DNA of 64,000 nucleotides from Streptomyces fodineus (GTDB taxonomy: Bacteria; Actinomycetota; Actinomycetes; Streptomycetales; Streptomycetaceae): positions 5,332,001-5,396,000 of the forward strand of contig NZ_CP017248.1 in assembly GCF_001735805.1 (NCBI RefSeq), in the 5' to 3' direction. The translations under genes and the position numbers were made by a program. The notes beneath the pieces were generated by a model. The model saw only the letters and a program-made list of their open reading frames with translations, searched no databases and was not told where the DNA came from. Each line of letters starts with the position of its first letter. Within the stretch, counting starts at the first letter, position 1. Positions 7,544 to 15,318 of this stretch are shown piece after piece.

Positions 7544-8542
7544 TTACAGCACCGTCAGCTTCTCCACGCCGAAGGCCAGGGCGGCGACCAGCGCGGCTGC
7601 CGGCATCGTGATGAACCAGCCCAGGACGATGTTCTTGGCCACGCCCCAGCGGACGGCGTTGAGGCGCTTGGTCGCGCCCACGCCCATGATCGCCGAGGTG
7701 ATGACGTGGGTCGTGGAGATCGGCGCCTTGAAGAGGAACGCCGTGCCGAACATGATCGAGGCGCCGGTCGCCTCCGCGGCGAAGCCTTGCGGCGGGTCCA
7801 GCTCGATGATCTTGCGGCCCAGCGTCCGCATGATGCGCCAGCCGCCCGCGTAGGTGCCCAGCGAGAGCATCACCGCCGAGACCAGCTTCACCCAGACCGG
7901 GATCGGGTCGCCGAATGTCCCGTGGCCGGAAATCACCAACGCCATGACCACCACACCCATCGTCTTCTGGGCGTCCTGGAGGCCGTGGCCGAGTGCCATG
8001 CCCGCCGCCGAGACCGTCTGCGCGATCCGGAAGCCGCGCTTGGCCTTGTGCGGGTTGGTCCGGCGGAACAGCCACATGATCGCCAGCATGACGAGATAGC
8101 CGACGATCAGACCGACCACCGGCGACAGGAACATCGGGATGATGACCTTGTCCACCACGCCGTTCCAGTGGACCGCGGTACCGCCCGCCAGGGCCGCGCC
8201 CACCAGGCCGCCGAACAGCGCGTGGGAGGACGAGGACGGCAGGCCGAAGTACCAGGTGATCAGGTTCCAGGTGATGGCGCCGAGCAGGGCCGCGAAGAGG
8301 ATGCCCATGCCGGTCGAGCCGGCCGGGGTCGCGATCAGGCCCTCGCTGACCGTCTTGGCGACGCCCGAGCCCAGGAAGGCACCGGCCAGGTTCATCACCG
8401 CGGCCATCGCCAGCGCCGCGCGCGGGGTCAGGGCACGCGTCGAGACCGACGTCGCGATCGCGTTCGCCGAGTCGTGGAAGCCGTTCGTGTACGTGAAGAA
8501 GAGCGCGACCGCGATGGTCACGACCAGGGCGAAGGTGTCCAT
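7544..8542 (-). CDS. Low-affinity inorganic phosphate transporter, Pit family
   Basis: A 332-residue cation-coupled phosphate permease (PiT family). The first segment has the family motif GFHDSANAIATSVSTRALTP and the second half its repeat-like WNLITWYFGLPSSSSHAL. About ten hydrophobic helices are apparent. The start at 8542 (MDTFALVVTIAVALFF) follows the DUF47 gene by 7 nt and is the natural family start; upstream in-frame codons are shadow sequence. It forms a two-gene operon with the DUF47 protein, a common pairing in which the PhoU-like partner is thought to modulate the transporter. It lies next to pst, but I see no PHO box directly upstream of the operon. Confidence 0.92.
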   Translation of the reverse strand: MDTFALVVTIAVALFFTYTNGFHDSANAIATSVSTRALTPRAALAMAAVMNLAGAFLGSGVAKTVSEGLIATPAGSTGMGILFAALLGAITWNLITWYFGLPSSSSHALFGGLVGAALAGGTAVHWNGVVDKVIIPMFLSPVVGLIVGYLVMLAIMWLFRRTNPHKAKRGFRIAQTVSAAGMALGHGLQDAQKTMGVVVMALVISGHGTFGDPIPVWVKLVSAVMLSLGTYAGGWRIMRTLGRKIIELDPPQGFAAEATGASIMFGTAFLFKAPISTTHVITSAIMGVGATKRLNAVRWGVAKNIVLGWFITMPAAALVAALAFGVEKLTVL

Positions 8543-8549
8543 CGACGGC

Positions 8550-9170
8550 TCAGGACTCCTTGACGGCGATGGTCTCCACCGTGTTCGCCACGTGCTCGAA
8601 CGCGTCCGCCGCCTCTTCCAGGACGTCCACGATCTGCTTGAGCTTGAGCACCTCGATCGCGTCGTACTTGCCATTGAAGAGGTGGGCCAGCAGCTTGCGG
8701 TGGATCTGGTCCGCCTGGTTCTCCAGCCGGTTGACCTCGATCCAGTACTCGGTGAGGTTGTCCATCGTGCGCAGGTTCGGCATCGCCTCCGCCGTCAGCT
8801 CGGCGGCCCGGGCCAGGACCTCGATCTGCTGCTCGACGCCCTTCGGCAGTTCCTCGACGTTGTAGAGGACGACCAGGTCGACGGCCTCCTCCATGAAGTC
8901 CATGATGTCGTCGAGGGAGGATGCGAGGGAGTAGATGTCCTCGCGGTCGAACGGCGTGATGAACGAGGAGTTCAGCTGGTGGAAGATCGCGTGCGTGGCG
9001 TCGTCACCCGCGTGTTCCGCGGCCCGCATACGCTCTGCGATCTCGGCGCGGGCAGGTGCGTCCGCCCCGAGCAGTTCCATCAGGAGTTTCGAGCCGGTGA
9101 CGATGTTGTCCGCGGAGGCGGCGAACATGTCGTAGAAGCTCGTCTCCCTGGGGGTCAGACGAAAGCGCAC
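8550..9170 (-). CDS. DUF47 / PhoU-like protein partner of Pit
   Basis: A 206-residue, predominantly helical protein of the DUF47 (PhoU-divergent) family. Acidic, regularly spaced helices such as PFDREDIYSLASSLDDIMDFMEEAVD match PhoU's metal-binding E/DxxxD helices. It is the first gene of the operon with the Pit transporter 7 nt downstream. Such proteins are regulators or accessory factors of Pit-type phosphate uptake. The start at 9170 (MRFRLTPRETSFYDMF) agrees with family N-termini. Confidence 0.9.
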   Translation of the reverse strand: MRFRLTPRETSFYDMFAASADNIVTGSKLLMELLGADAPARAEIAERMRAAEHAGDDATHAIFHQLNSSFITPFDREDIYSLASSLDDIMDFMEEAVDLVVLYNVEELPKGVEQQIEVLARAAELTAEAMPNLRTMDNLTEYWIEVNRLENQADQIHRKLLAHLFNGKYDAIEVLKLKQIVDVLEEAADAFEHVANTVETIAVKES

Positions 9171-9325
9171 GTGGGGTCCTCGGGGTGCTTCGGTTTCGGT
9201 CAGGCTGATGCTAGGCGCATCATCCGGCCACGGCTAATGGGCCGCATCCCAGTGTCGCCCATCGGGCAGAGTGATCGGCACGGGGGCGTACCAAGGGCTC
9301 CTTACCCCGCAAAGTTCGTTACCAT

Positions 9326-9342
9326 ATACCCAGTAGGGGTAT
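9326..9342 (+). promoter_or_regulatory. CsoR-type operator
   Basis: ATACCC-N5-GGGTAT (arms 9326-9331 and 9337-9342). This is the inverted repeat recognised by copper-sensing CsoR repressors. It lies about 60 bp upstream of the csoR-like start and implies autoregulation. Confidence 0.75.
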
Positions 9343-9347
9343 GCACC

Positions 9348-9383
9348 CGCAATTGTGATCGAAATTGTGATCGCAATTGCCGT
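9348..9383 (+). repeat. Three 12-bp tandem repeats upstream of the csoR-like gene
   Basis: CGCAATTGTGAT, CGAAATTGTGAT and CGCAATTGCCGT lie head to tail between the CsoR operator and the start codon. They are A+T-rich for this genome. Their role is unknown; they sit where the 5' UTR or promoter core would be. Confidence 0.75.
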
Positions 9384-9403
9384 CCCGAGATGGAGGGCCC
9401 GCG

Positions 9404-9748
9404 ATGACGACGACCGAGGCCGGCGCCACGGCCCCCGCGGGGGACACGTGCCACGACGCATCCGCCACGTACGGCTATCACAAGCAGAAGGACGAGCACC
9501 TCAAGCGGCTGCGCCGGATCGAGGGGCAGATCCGCGGGCTGCAGCGGATGGTCGACGAGGACACGTACTGCATCGACATACTCACCCAGGTCTCCGCCTC
9601 CACCAAGGCGCTGCAGTCCTTCGCGCTGCAGCTGCTGGAGGAGCATCTGCGGCACTGTGTCGCGGACGCGGCCCTCAAGGGCGGCGACGAGATCGACACC
9701 AAGGTGGACGAGGCCACGAAGGCGATCGGCCGCCTCCTGCGTTCCTGA
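9404..9748 (+). CDS. csoR: CsoR/RcnR-family metal-sensing repressor
   Basis: A 114-residue, all-helical transcriptional repressor. The core HLKRLRRIEGQIRGLQRMV, followed by YCIDILTQVSASTKALQ, is typical of the family. The metal ligands Cys (DTYCID), His (LEEHLRHC) and Cys (RHCV) are in the Cys-His-Cys order of Cu(I)-sensing CsoR. It starts at ATG 9404 behind GGAGGG; the upstream frame is shadow. A CsoR-like operator lies upstream. No copper ATPase or chaperone gene is adjacent, so its targets are elsewhere. Copper is inferred from the ligand set and operator; other family members sense nickel, sulfide or formaldehyde. Confidence 0.88.
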   Translation: MTTTEAGATAPAGDTCHDASATYGYHKQKDEHLKRLRRIEGQIRGLQRMVDEDTYCIDILTQVSASTKALQSFALQLLEEHLRHCVADAALKGGDEIDTKVDEATKAIGRLLRS

Positions 9749-9760
9749 CGGCCCCGGCCC

Positions 9761-9928
9761 TCAGGACTCCCAGGCTTTTCGTTCCTCGGTGACCCGCAGC
9801 ACCTCGTCGATGCTCTCCATGCTGAGCCGGTCCTCGGCCGCGGACGCCGCGATGATCAGGTCTCCGCACAGCTCGATCTCGGCGAGGGCCACGTGGTCCT
9901 GCACCGCCGTACCGCCGACCGGAGCCAC
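9761..9928 (-). CDS. Small conserved 55-aa protein of unknown function
   Basis: A short gene running from GTG 9928 to TGA 9761, with GAGGTGAGG as RBS. The protein begins APVGGTAVQDHVALAEIELC and continues into an acidic, helical part ending RVTEERKAWES. Its codon usage is strongly GC-rich at third positions, supporting coding. I believe similar short proteins are widespread in Streptomyces, but no function is known to me. It converges on the csoR-like gene (13 nt between stops). The single Cys lies in the middle of a predicted helix. Confidence 0.65.
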   Translation of the reverse strand: MAPVGGTAVQDHVALAEIELCGDLIIAASAAEDRLSMESIDEVLRVTEERKAWES

Positions 9929-10047
9929 TCGCCTCACCTCTTCTCTGCCGTCACCGACTTCCTAGAGTAGGTAGCGCTCTACACACCGCGCATGGCACGG
10001 ACGGGCTACTTACGGGGTGGCGGCAGGGACTAGTTTCCGCCTTCGTT

Positions 10048-10935
10048 TCAGTCCGCGCCGCTTCTGCCCGCGCCGCTTCTGCCCGTGCCGTTCCCGTTCT
10101 CGGCGATGCGTCCCGCGTAGATGTCCGCCGGGCGCGGCAGCCGTACGCCCGCGGGGGCGCCGAAGTCGTAGAGCAGGGTCGTCGAGGCGACCGCCACGGG
10201 GGTCTTCTGCAGGCCGTTGACGAAGCTGAAGCGCTGCCGGAGCTTGCGGACGCGGCCCTCGTCGTCGAGATAGACATCGAACGGCACTTCGGCCGTGGCG
10301 AACCCTTTCGCTGCCGCGGCCAGCGGCTCCCGGTTCTCGGTGGCGGCCTGGCGGGCCGCGCTGCGCAGGTCCGCCGTGCCCTGGAAGTGGCGTACGGCCG
10401 CCCCGCCCACCTCGGTCCGGCCGACGTAGGCCGCCCTCCGCGTCCCACGCAGCACCTCGGCCGCCACGTACGGGTCGGTCGCGCCGCCGGTGACCAGATT
10501 GCCGTCGGACAGCGTGGCCGTGTCCACCCGCACCCACTTGTCGGCGGGCACGCCCGCGCCCCGGTTCTTCATGAACAGGGCGCCGGGAGCGAGGAGTTCG
10601 GTGATCGGCTGGTGCTCGGAGGTGCCCGCCGGGTCCTCCGGCAGGACGACCGTGAGCCGGCCGAGCCGGTGTCGGTAGTCGTAGACGCCCTTGCCGCGGA
10701 TGGTGACCCGGGTGCCGCCCGTGGCCATCTCCATGGACGTGGTGGCCTTGGAACTGCCCGCACCGCGCAGGGTGTCGGCGGCCCGGCGCAGAACGGCGAC
10801 CGGATCGCCCCCGCCCTTGACGTCCTCGGCGGCGGCCCCGAAGCCGGAACAGCCCGTGGCACCCGCCCCGAGGCTGAGCATGATGCCGACCGCGACGACC
10901 GTCCTGCCCGCGCTCCTGTGCTGCCGCCGATCCAT
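10048..10935 (-). CDS. Putative lipoprotein (LppX/LprG-like fold possible)
   Basis: A 295-residue exported protein. The N-terminus has RRQHR..., a hydrophobic stretch (TVVAVGIMLSLGAGA) and the lipobox GATGC. The mature part alternates strand-like segments (TTSMEMATGGTRVTIRGKGV, then KWVRVDTATL and FDVYLDDEGRVRKLRQRF). That is the pattern of the LolA/LppX-type half-barrel lipoproteins; this is an inference from pattern only. The C-terminus ends with a duplicated TGRSGAGRSGAD tail encoded by a 15-bp tandem repeat (CGCGCCGCTTCTGCC on the + strand), a likely recent slippage product. Confidence 0.75.
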   Translation of the reverse strand: MDRRQHRSAGRTVVAVGIMLSLGAGATGCSGFGAAAEDVKGGGDPVAVLRRAADTLRGAGSSKATTSMEMATGGTRVTIRGKGVYDYRHRLGRLTVVLPEDPAGTSEHQPITELLAPGALFMKNRGAGVPADKWVRVDTATLSDGNLVTGGATDPYVAAEVLRGTRRAAYVGRTEVGGAAVRHFQGTADLRSAARQAATENREPLAAAAKGFATAEVPFDVYLDDEGRVRKLRQRFSFVNGLQKTPVAVASTTLLYDFGAPAGVRLPRPADIYAGRIAENGNGTGRSGAGRSGAD

Positions 10936-11078
10936 CGCCTGCCTACCCCCAAGCCGGTACGTCCGTCACGGGCCCCCTGTCGTCCGGTTAACGACGGGTA
11001 GGGGGCGCCGTCACGCGCCGCGGGGGTGCGGGGACGGGCGCACGACCCCTTTACCGCGGGGTGGGTAACGTTGTCGGG

Positions 11079-11264
11079 GTGGCAGTCTCAGGGGCGCAGC
11101 AGGACGGGCCGGAACACGCCCGGTCCGGGCAGGAACACCGCACGGCGACGACCGAGCAGGGCCGCTTCTCCGTGGCCCGCTGCAGCTGCGGCTGGCGCGG
11201 CCCCGCCCGCAGGGCCCGCAGCCAGGCCCGCACGGACGCGGAGGGCCATCGGGCGGGCCTGTGA
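11079..11264 (+). CDS. Small conserved protein with CSCGWRG motif
   Basis: A 61-residue basic protein starting at GTG 11079 (VAVSGAQQDGPEHARSGQEH) or at GTG 11061, six codons earlier. The C-terminal half contains RCSCGWRGPARRARSQA, a CxC motif with aromatic and basic surroundings that could bind metal or nucleic acid. I recall near-identical short proteins in other Streptomyces but know of no function. It is divergent from the lipoprotein gene and convergent with the NUDIX gene. Confidence 0.6.
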   Translation: MAVSGAQQDGPEHARSGQEHRTATTEQGRFSVARCSCGWRGPARRARSQARTDAEGHRAGL

Positions 11265-11278
11265 GGTGACCCGGGGCG

Positions 11279-11692
11279 TCACATGTGTTCGAACGGCCGG
11301 ATCAGGGCGTCCACGAGGTCCCGGTCGCGGGGCTGGGTGAGGCGGCTGCGGGCCGCGGCGGGGGAGAGCCACAGGATCCGGTCCACCTCCTCGTTCGGGC
11401 CGAAGTGGCCGGAAACGGCCTCGGCCGCCCAGTAACGCACCTGCTTCGGGCGGCCGTTGGCGAAATACCGCAGGGTCGGCAGCTCCGCGCCGGGCTCCGC
11501 CGTGTACCCGGTCTCCTCCACGACCTCCCGAAGAGCACCCGCCAGCGCGTCCTCGCCACGCTTGAGCTTGCCCTTCGGGTGGGACCAGTCGTCGTACTTC
11601 GGCCGGTGGACCAGGCAGATCTCCAGGTCACCGGAGACGGGCGAGCGGCGCCACAGCACGCAGCCGGCCGCTCGTACCAGGGTGTCGCTCAC
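11279..11692 (-). CDS. NUDIX hydrolase, MutT1-like
   Basis: A 137-residue NUDIX pyrophosphohydrolase. The signature GKLKRGEDALAGALREVVEETGY gives the full GX5EX7REUXEEXGU pattern, with the metal-binding REVVEE. It matches the N-terminal half of mycobacterial MutT1, which removes oxidised nucleotides or diadenosine polyphosphates. Here the C-terminal histidine phosphatase domain is absent. It follows the CHAD gene by 19 nt and ppk in the same orientation, so polyphosphate- or (di)nucleotide-linked substrates are attractive. The start at 11692 (MSDTLVRAAGCVLWRR) is typical. Confidence 0.9.
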   Translation of the reverse strand: MSDTLVRAAGCVLWRRSPVSGDLEICLVHRPKYDDWSHPKGKLKRGEDALAGALREVVEETGYTAEPGAELPTLRYFANGRPKQVRYWAAEAVSGHFGPNEEVDRILWLSPAAARSRLTQPRDRDLVDALIRPFEHM

Positions 11693-11711
11693 ACCGCCTC
11701 CTCGCGGGAAC

Positions 11712-12818
11712 TCAGGGTGCGCTGACGATCTGCTTCTGCCAGGCCTGCTGGAAGGCGAACCTGGCGGCCTCCACCTCGTGCCGCTGGTCGGCGTGGAGCA
11801 CGCCGAGGGCGTACGCCGTCGCCGGGGCGATCCGGGGCGTACGGGCGGCCTGTGCCGCCGCCGCTGCCGCCTCCGAGGCGTCCCGGTGCCGGTTCAGGGC
11901 CTGACCCGCCGCCAGCAGGCGTACGTCCACCGGCTTGTTGCCCGCGTGCAGCACCTCCTGGGCGTACCGGTGCAGGCGCAGCAGCAGGCGGACCTGGTGC
12001 CAGGGGCCGTCCTGGGGGTGCGGGGACGGGTCCGGGGACAGGCCGTGGACCAGCGCCTCCGCGTTGTAGGGGTGGCCCGCGACGACCAGCGGGAGTGCCG
12101 TGATGGCGTCTGTCAGCCGTTCCTCCGCAGCGGCTGCCAGGGGGCGCAGGTCGGTCGTGGGCGCGGTGGGGGTGAGGGGGACCTCGCTGGCCAGCACGGC
12201 GACCTTGTCCGCGACGGCGTGAAAGCGGGACGACCCCAGTGCCTGGAGCGCTGTGGAGTGGGCCCGGGTACGGGCCAGCGTCAACTGGCGTTCCAGCAGG
12301 GCTCCTGCTTTCGCCGCGCCCACTGTGAGGTTGCCGCGTTCCGGGGTGGGGTCCGGGGCGGCCGGACCACCGGGGCCTTCCGGTGCCGCTGCGGCCGTGA
12401 CCGCCTGGGCCGGGAACACGGTCACGCCCGACAGTCGCTGCAATGCCAGCAACAGCCGTTCCAGGCGCGCCTCGTACGCGTGCTCCAAGCCCAACGTGCC
12501 CGAGAGCCATGCCAGTTCGGGGCGGATCTCCTCGGACCAGCCGGAGTCGAGCAGGGGGCGGAACGTGTGCAGGCTGCCGCTGATGCGGCGGGCCGATCGG
12601 CGCAGGGCGCGCGCCGCGTCGACGGACTCCACCGCGCCGCTTTCCCGCGCACTCGACCGGTCGCGCGCGGAGGCGCCCCCGTTCGCACCGCCGGTCTCGC
12701 GGTGCAGGCGCAGGGCGCGGAGGAACTCCGTGGCCTGGGCGCGCAGGTACGCCGCGAGGGCGTCCCCGGTCACCACCTCGGCCGTGGGGTCCGTCGGGTC
12801 AAGGTGTCGCTGTGCCAC
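11712..12818 (-). CDS. CHAD-domain protein
   Basis: A 368-residue protein with the conserved histidine alpha-helical domain. CHAD domains are bundles of helices with surface His/Lys/Arg that bind inorganic polyphosphate. The protein is rich in helices with conserved charged positions (RALRLHRETGG, ESVDAARALRRSARRISGSL, LRTF-like repeats and RHEVEAARFAFQQAWQKQ at the end). Its start overlaps the 3' end of ppk by 20 nt, so the two are translated together. This makes polyphosphate binding the most likely role. No CYTH domain is fused, unlike many CHAD proteins. Confidence 0.85.
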   Translation of the reverse strand: MAQRHLDPTDPTAEVVTGDALAAYLRAQATEFLRALRLHRETGGANGGASARDRSSARESGAVESVDAARALRRSARRISGSLHTFRPLLDSGWSEEIRPELAWLSGTLGLEHAYEARLERLLLALQRLSGVTVFPAQAVTAAAAPEGPGGPAAPDPTPERGNLTVGAAKAGALLERQLTLARTRAHSTALQALGSSRFHAVADKVAVLASEVPLTPTAPTTDLRPLAAAAEERLTDAITALPLVVAGHPYNAEALVHGLSPDPSPHPQDGPWHQVRLLLRLHRYAQEVLHAGNKPVDVRLLAAGQALNRHRDASEAAAAAAQAARTPRIAPATAYALGVLHADQRHEVEAARFAFQQAWQKQIVSAP

Positions 12819-15156
12819 GCCGGCGCCTCCGGGCGTCTATGAGCATCTCCTGGACGTTGCGCAGGGGCTGTCCGTCCGCGTCGGTCGAGTGCCGGATCCA
12901 CTCGCCGTCCGGGCCGAGGTGCCAGGAGGAGGTCGAGTCGGACATGCCGGTGTCGAGCAGCCGGTTGAGGGCCGCCCGGTGGGCCGGGTCGACGACGCGG
13001 ACCAGGGCCTCTATCCGGCGGTCGAGGTTGCGGTGCATCATGTCGGCGCTGCCGATCCACACCTCGGGCTCGCCGCCGTTGCCGAAGGCGAACACACGGG
13101 AGTGCTCCAGGAAGCGGCCGAGGATCGAGCGGACCCGGATGTTGTCGGACAGACCGGCGACACCGGGACGGACCGCGCATATGCCGCGCACCCACACGTC
13201 CACCGGCACGCCGGCCTGGGACGCGCGGTAGAGGGCGTCGATGACCGCCTCGTCGACGATCGAGTTGACCTTGAACCGGATGAAGGCAGGACGGCCTGCG
13301 CGGTGGTGCTGGGCTTCCTTGTCGATCCGCGAGATCAGGCCGTCGCGCAGGGACTTGGGGGCCACCAGCAGGCGGCGGTAGGTCTCGCGGCGCGAGTAGC
13401 CGGACAGGCGGTTGAACAGGTCGGAGAGGTCCGCGCCGACCTGCGGGTCGGCCGTGAGCAGGCCGAGGTCCTCGTACAGGCGCGCCGTCTTCGGGTGGTA
13501 GTTGCCCGTGCCGACGTGGCTGTAGCGGCGCAGGGTCTCGCCCTCCTGGCGGACCACCAGGGACAGCTTGCAGTGCGTCTTCAGGCCGACCAGGCCGTAG
13601 ACGACATGGCAGCCCGCCTCCTCCAGCTTGCGTGCCCACTTGATGTTGGCGTGCTCGTCGAAGCGGGCCTTGATCTCGACCAGGACGAGGACCTGCTTGC
13701 CGGACTCGGCGGCGTCTATGAGCGCGTCGACTATCGGGGAGTCGCCGGAGGTGCGGTACAGGGTCTGCTTGATCGCGAGGACGTCCGGGTCGGCCGCCGC
13801 CTGCTCCAGGAAGGCCTGGACCGAGGTGGAGAAGCTGTCGTACGGGTGGTGCAGGAGCACGTCCCGGGTGCGCAGGGCCGCGAAGATGTCCGGCGCGGAC
13901 GCCGACTCCACCTCCGCGAGGTCGCGGTGGGTGCCGGCGACGAACTTCGGGTACTTCAGCTCCGGCCGGTCCAGGGAGTGGACGCGGAACAGGCCGGTGA
14001 GGTCCAGCGGGCCGGGCAGCGGGTACACCTCGGCCTCGGAGATCTTCAGCTCGCGGACCAGCAGGTCCAGCACCTCGCGGTCGACGGACTCCTCGACCTC
14101 CAGGCGCACCGGCGGGCCGAAGCGGCGCCGCATGAGCTCCTTCTCCAGGGCCTGGAGCAGGTTCTCGGCGTCGTCCTCCTCGACCTCGAGGTCCTCGTTG
14201 CGGGTGAGCCGGAAGGTGTGGTGCTCCAGCACCTCCATGCCCGGGAACAGCTCCTCCAGGTGCGCGGCGATGACGTCCTCGACGGGGACGTAGCGGCCGG
14301 GGCTGCTCTCCAGGAAGCGGGACAGCAGCGGCGGCACTTTCACGCGCGCGAAGTGCTTGTGGCCGCTGACCGGGTTGCGTACGACAACGGCCAGGTTCAG
14401 GGAGAGGCCGGAGATGTACGGGAAGGGGTGCGCGGGGTCGACGGCCAGCGGGGTGAGCACCGGGAAGATCTGGTGCCGGAAGAGCGTGAACAGGCGGGCC
14501 TGCTCCTTGTCGGTCAGCTCGCTCCAGCGGACCAGGTGGATGCCCTCCTCCGCGAGCGCGGGGGCGACGTCCTCGTGGTAGCAGGCGGCGTGCCGGGCCA
14601 TGAGCTCGCGTGAGCGGGCCCAGATCATCTCCAGCACCTCACGCGGCTGCAGCCCGGAGGCGGACCGCGTGGCCACACCGGTGGCGATACGGCGCTTCAG
14701 GCCGGCGACCCGGACCATGAAGAACTCGTCCAGGTTGCTGGCGAAGATCGCGAGGAAGTTGGCCCGCTCCAGCAGCGGCGTGTTCGGGTCCTCGGCGAGC
14801 TCCAGGACGCGCTCGTTGAAGCCCAGCCAGCTGCGCTCCCGGTCGAGGAAGCGGCCCTGGGGCAGGGGTGCGCCTTCGGCCTGGGCCTCCTCGTACGTGT
14901 CGAGGTCGGCGTCGAGGTCGGGGGCCAGGTCGGAGGAGGCCGCTGCGGCCACGGTGCGCGGGCGGTGGGCGGCGAGGGAACCCACGGGAGGCTGGGCGTG
15001 CTGGACCGGTGCCTGGGCGTCTTGCTGACTCATGACACCATTCTTCCGCGCCACGGGTGTCACGGGCGCGTCGGAACGAGCGGGCGGCAGCGTCACGGCA
15101 CCGTTCAGCACGGGCCCCTCGGGGGGCGGCGAAGGCTCTGGCACGGCGGGCTTCAT
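12799..15156 (-). CDS. ppk: Polyphosphate kinase 1
   Basis: Reversible ATP-dependent synthesis of polyphosphate. The 785-residue frame carries the PPK N domain (FLDRERSWLGFNERVLELA), the head domain and the two PLD-like catalytic domains. The autophosphorylated His is in RYSHVGTGNYH, and a second conserved set is in FGNGGEPEVWIGSADMMHRN. The N-terminal ~100 residues are Pro/Ala-rich and not conserved in general; a second start at 15033 (MSQQDAQ) would give 744 residues and is equally plausible. It heads the ppk-CHAD-NUDIX group. Streptomyces ppk is known to be under Pho control, but I could not find a convincing PHO box just upstream. Confidence 0.93.
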   Translation of the reverse strand: MKPAVPEPSPPPEGPVLNGAVTLPPARSDAPVTPVARKNGVMSQQDAQAPVQHAQPPVGSLAAHRPRTVAAAASSDLAPDLDADLDTYEEAQAEGAPLPQGRFLDRERSWLGFNERVLELAEDPNTPLLERANFLAIFASNLDEFFMVRVAGLKRRIATGVATRSASGLQPREVLEMIWARSRELMARHAACYHEDVAPALAEEGIHLVRWSELTDKEQARLFTLFRHQIFPVLTPLAVDPAHPFPYISGLSLNLAVVVRNPVSGHKHFARVKVPPLLSRFLESSPGRYVPVEDVIAAHLEELFPGMEVLEHHTFRLTRNEDLEVEEDDAENLLQALEKELMRRRFGPPVRLEVEESVDREVLDLLVRELKISEAEVYPLPGPLDLTGLFRVHSLDRPELKYPKFVAGTHRDLAEVESASAPDIFAALRTRDVLLHHPYDSFSTSVQAFLEQAAADPDVLAIKQTLYRTSGDSPIVDALIDAAESGKQVLVLVEIKARFDEHANIKWARKLEEAGCHVVYGLVGLKTHCKLSLVVRQEGETLRRYSHVGTGNYHPKTARLYEDLGLLTADPQVGADLSDLFNRLSGYSRRETYRRLLVAPKSLRDGLISRIDKEAQHHRAGRPAFIRFKVNSIVDEAVIDALYRASQAGVPVDVWVRGICAVRPGVAGLSDNIRVRSILGRFLEHSRVFAFGNGGEPEVWIGSADMMHRNLDRRIEALVRVVDPAHRAALNRLLDTGMSDSTSSWHLGPDGEWIRHSTDADGQPLRNVQEMLIDARRRRRGTATP

Positions 15157-15202
15157 TGGCCGAGCGTCGCAAGTCTGGCTGAATCAATGGTTACGGCGAC
15201 AT

Positions 15203-15252
15203 GACGTGCGGGATAGCGCGGGGCGGCTCCCGCACGTCTTGCTCGCGCGAGC
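15203..15252. promoter_or_regulatory. Inverted repeat and 12-bp palindrome between the ABC operon and ppk
   Basis: Perfect 11-bp arms GACGTGCGGGA (15203-15213) and TCCCGCACGTC (15228-15238) flank a 14-nt loop. The palindrome GCTCGCGCGAGC follows at 15241-15252. The pair lies about 65 bp downstream of the permease stop and 47 bp upstream of the longer ppk start. It could be the terminator of the ABC operon, an operator for ppk, or both. No T-tract is present. Confidence 0.55.
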
Positions 15253-15318
15253 GACTGCTTCTTACGGGCCTGTTCGCGTTCTTTACGGGGTTTCCGCGCG
15301 CCCGCGGTCCAGCGGCGA

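Noticed and set aside
9171..9320. PHO box upstream of the DUF47-pit operon
   Set aside because: No GTTCAC-like direct repeat found in this interval.
12253..14613. 786-codon frame opposite ppk
   Set aside because: Antisense shadow of a conserved enzyme; Val/Gly/Arg-rich with no domain, and third-position GC favours ppk.
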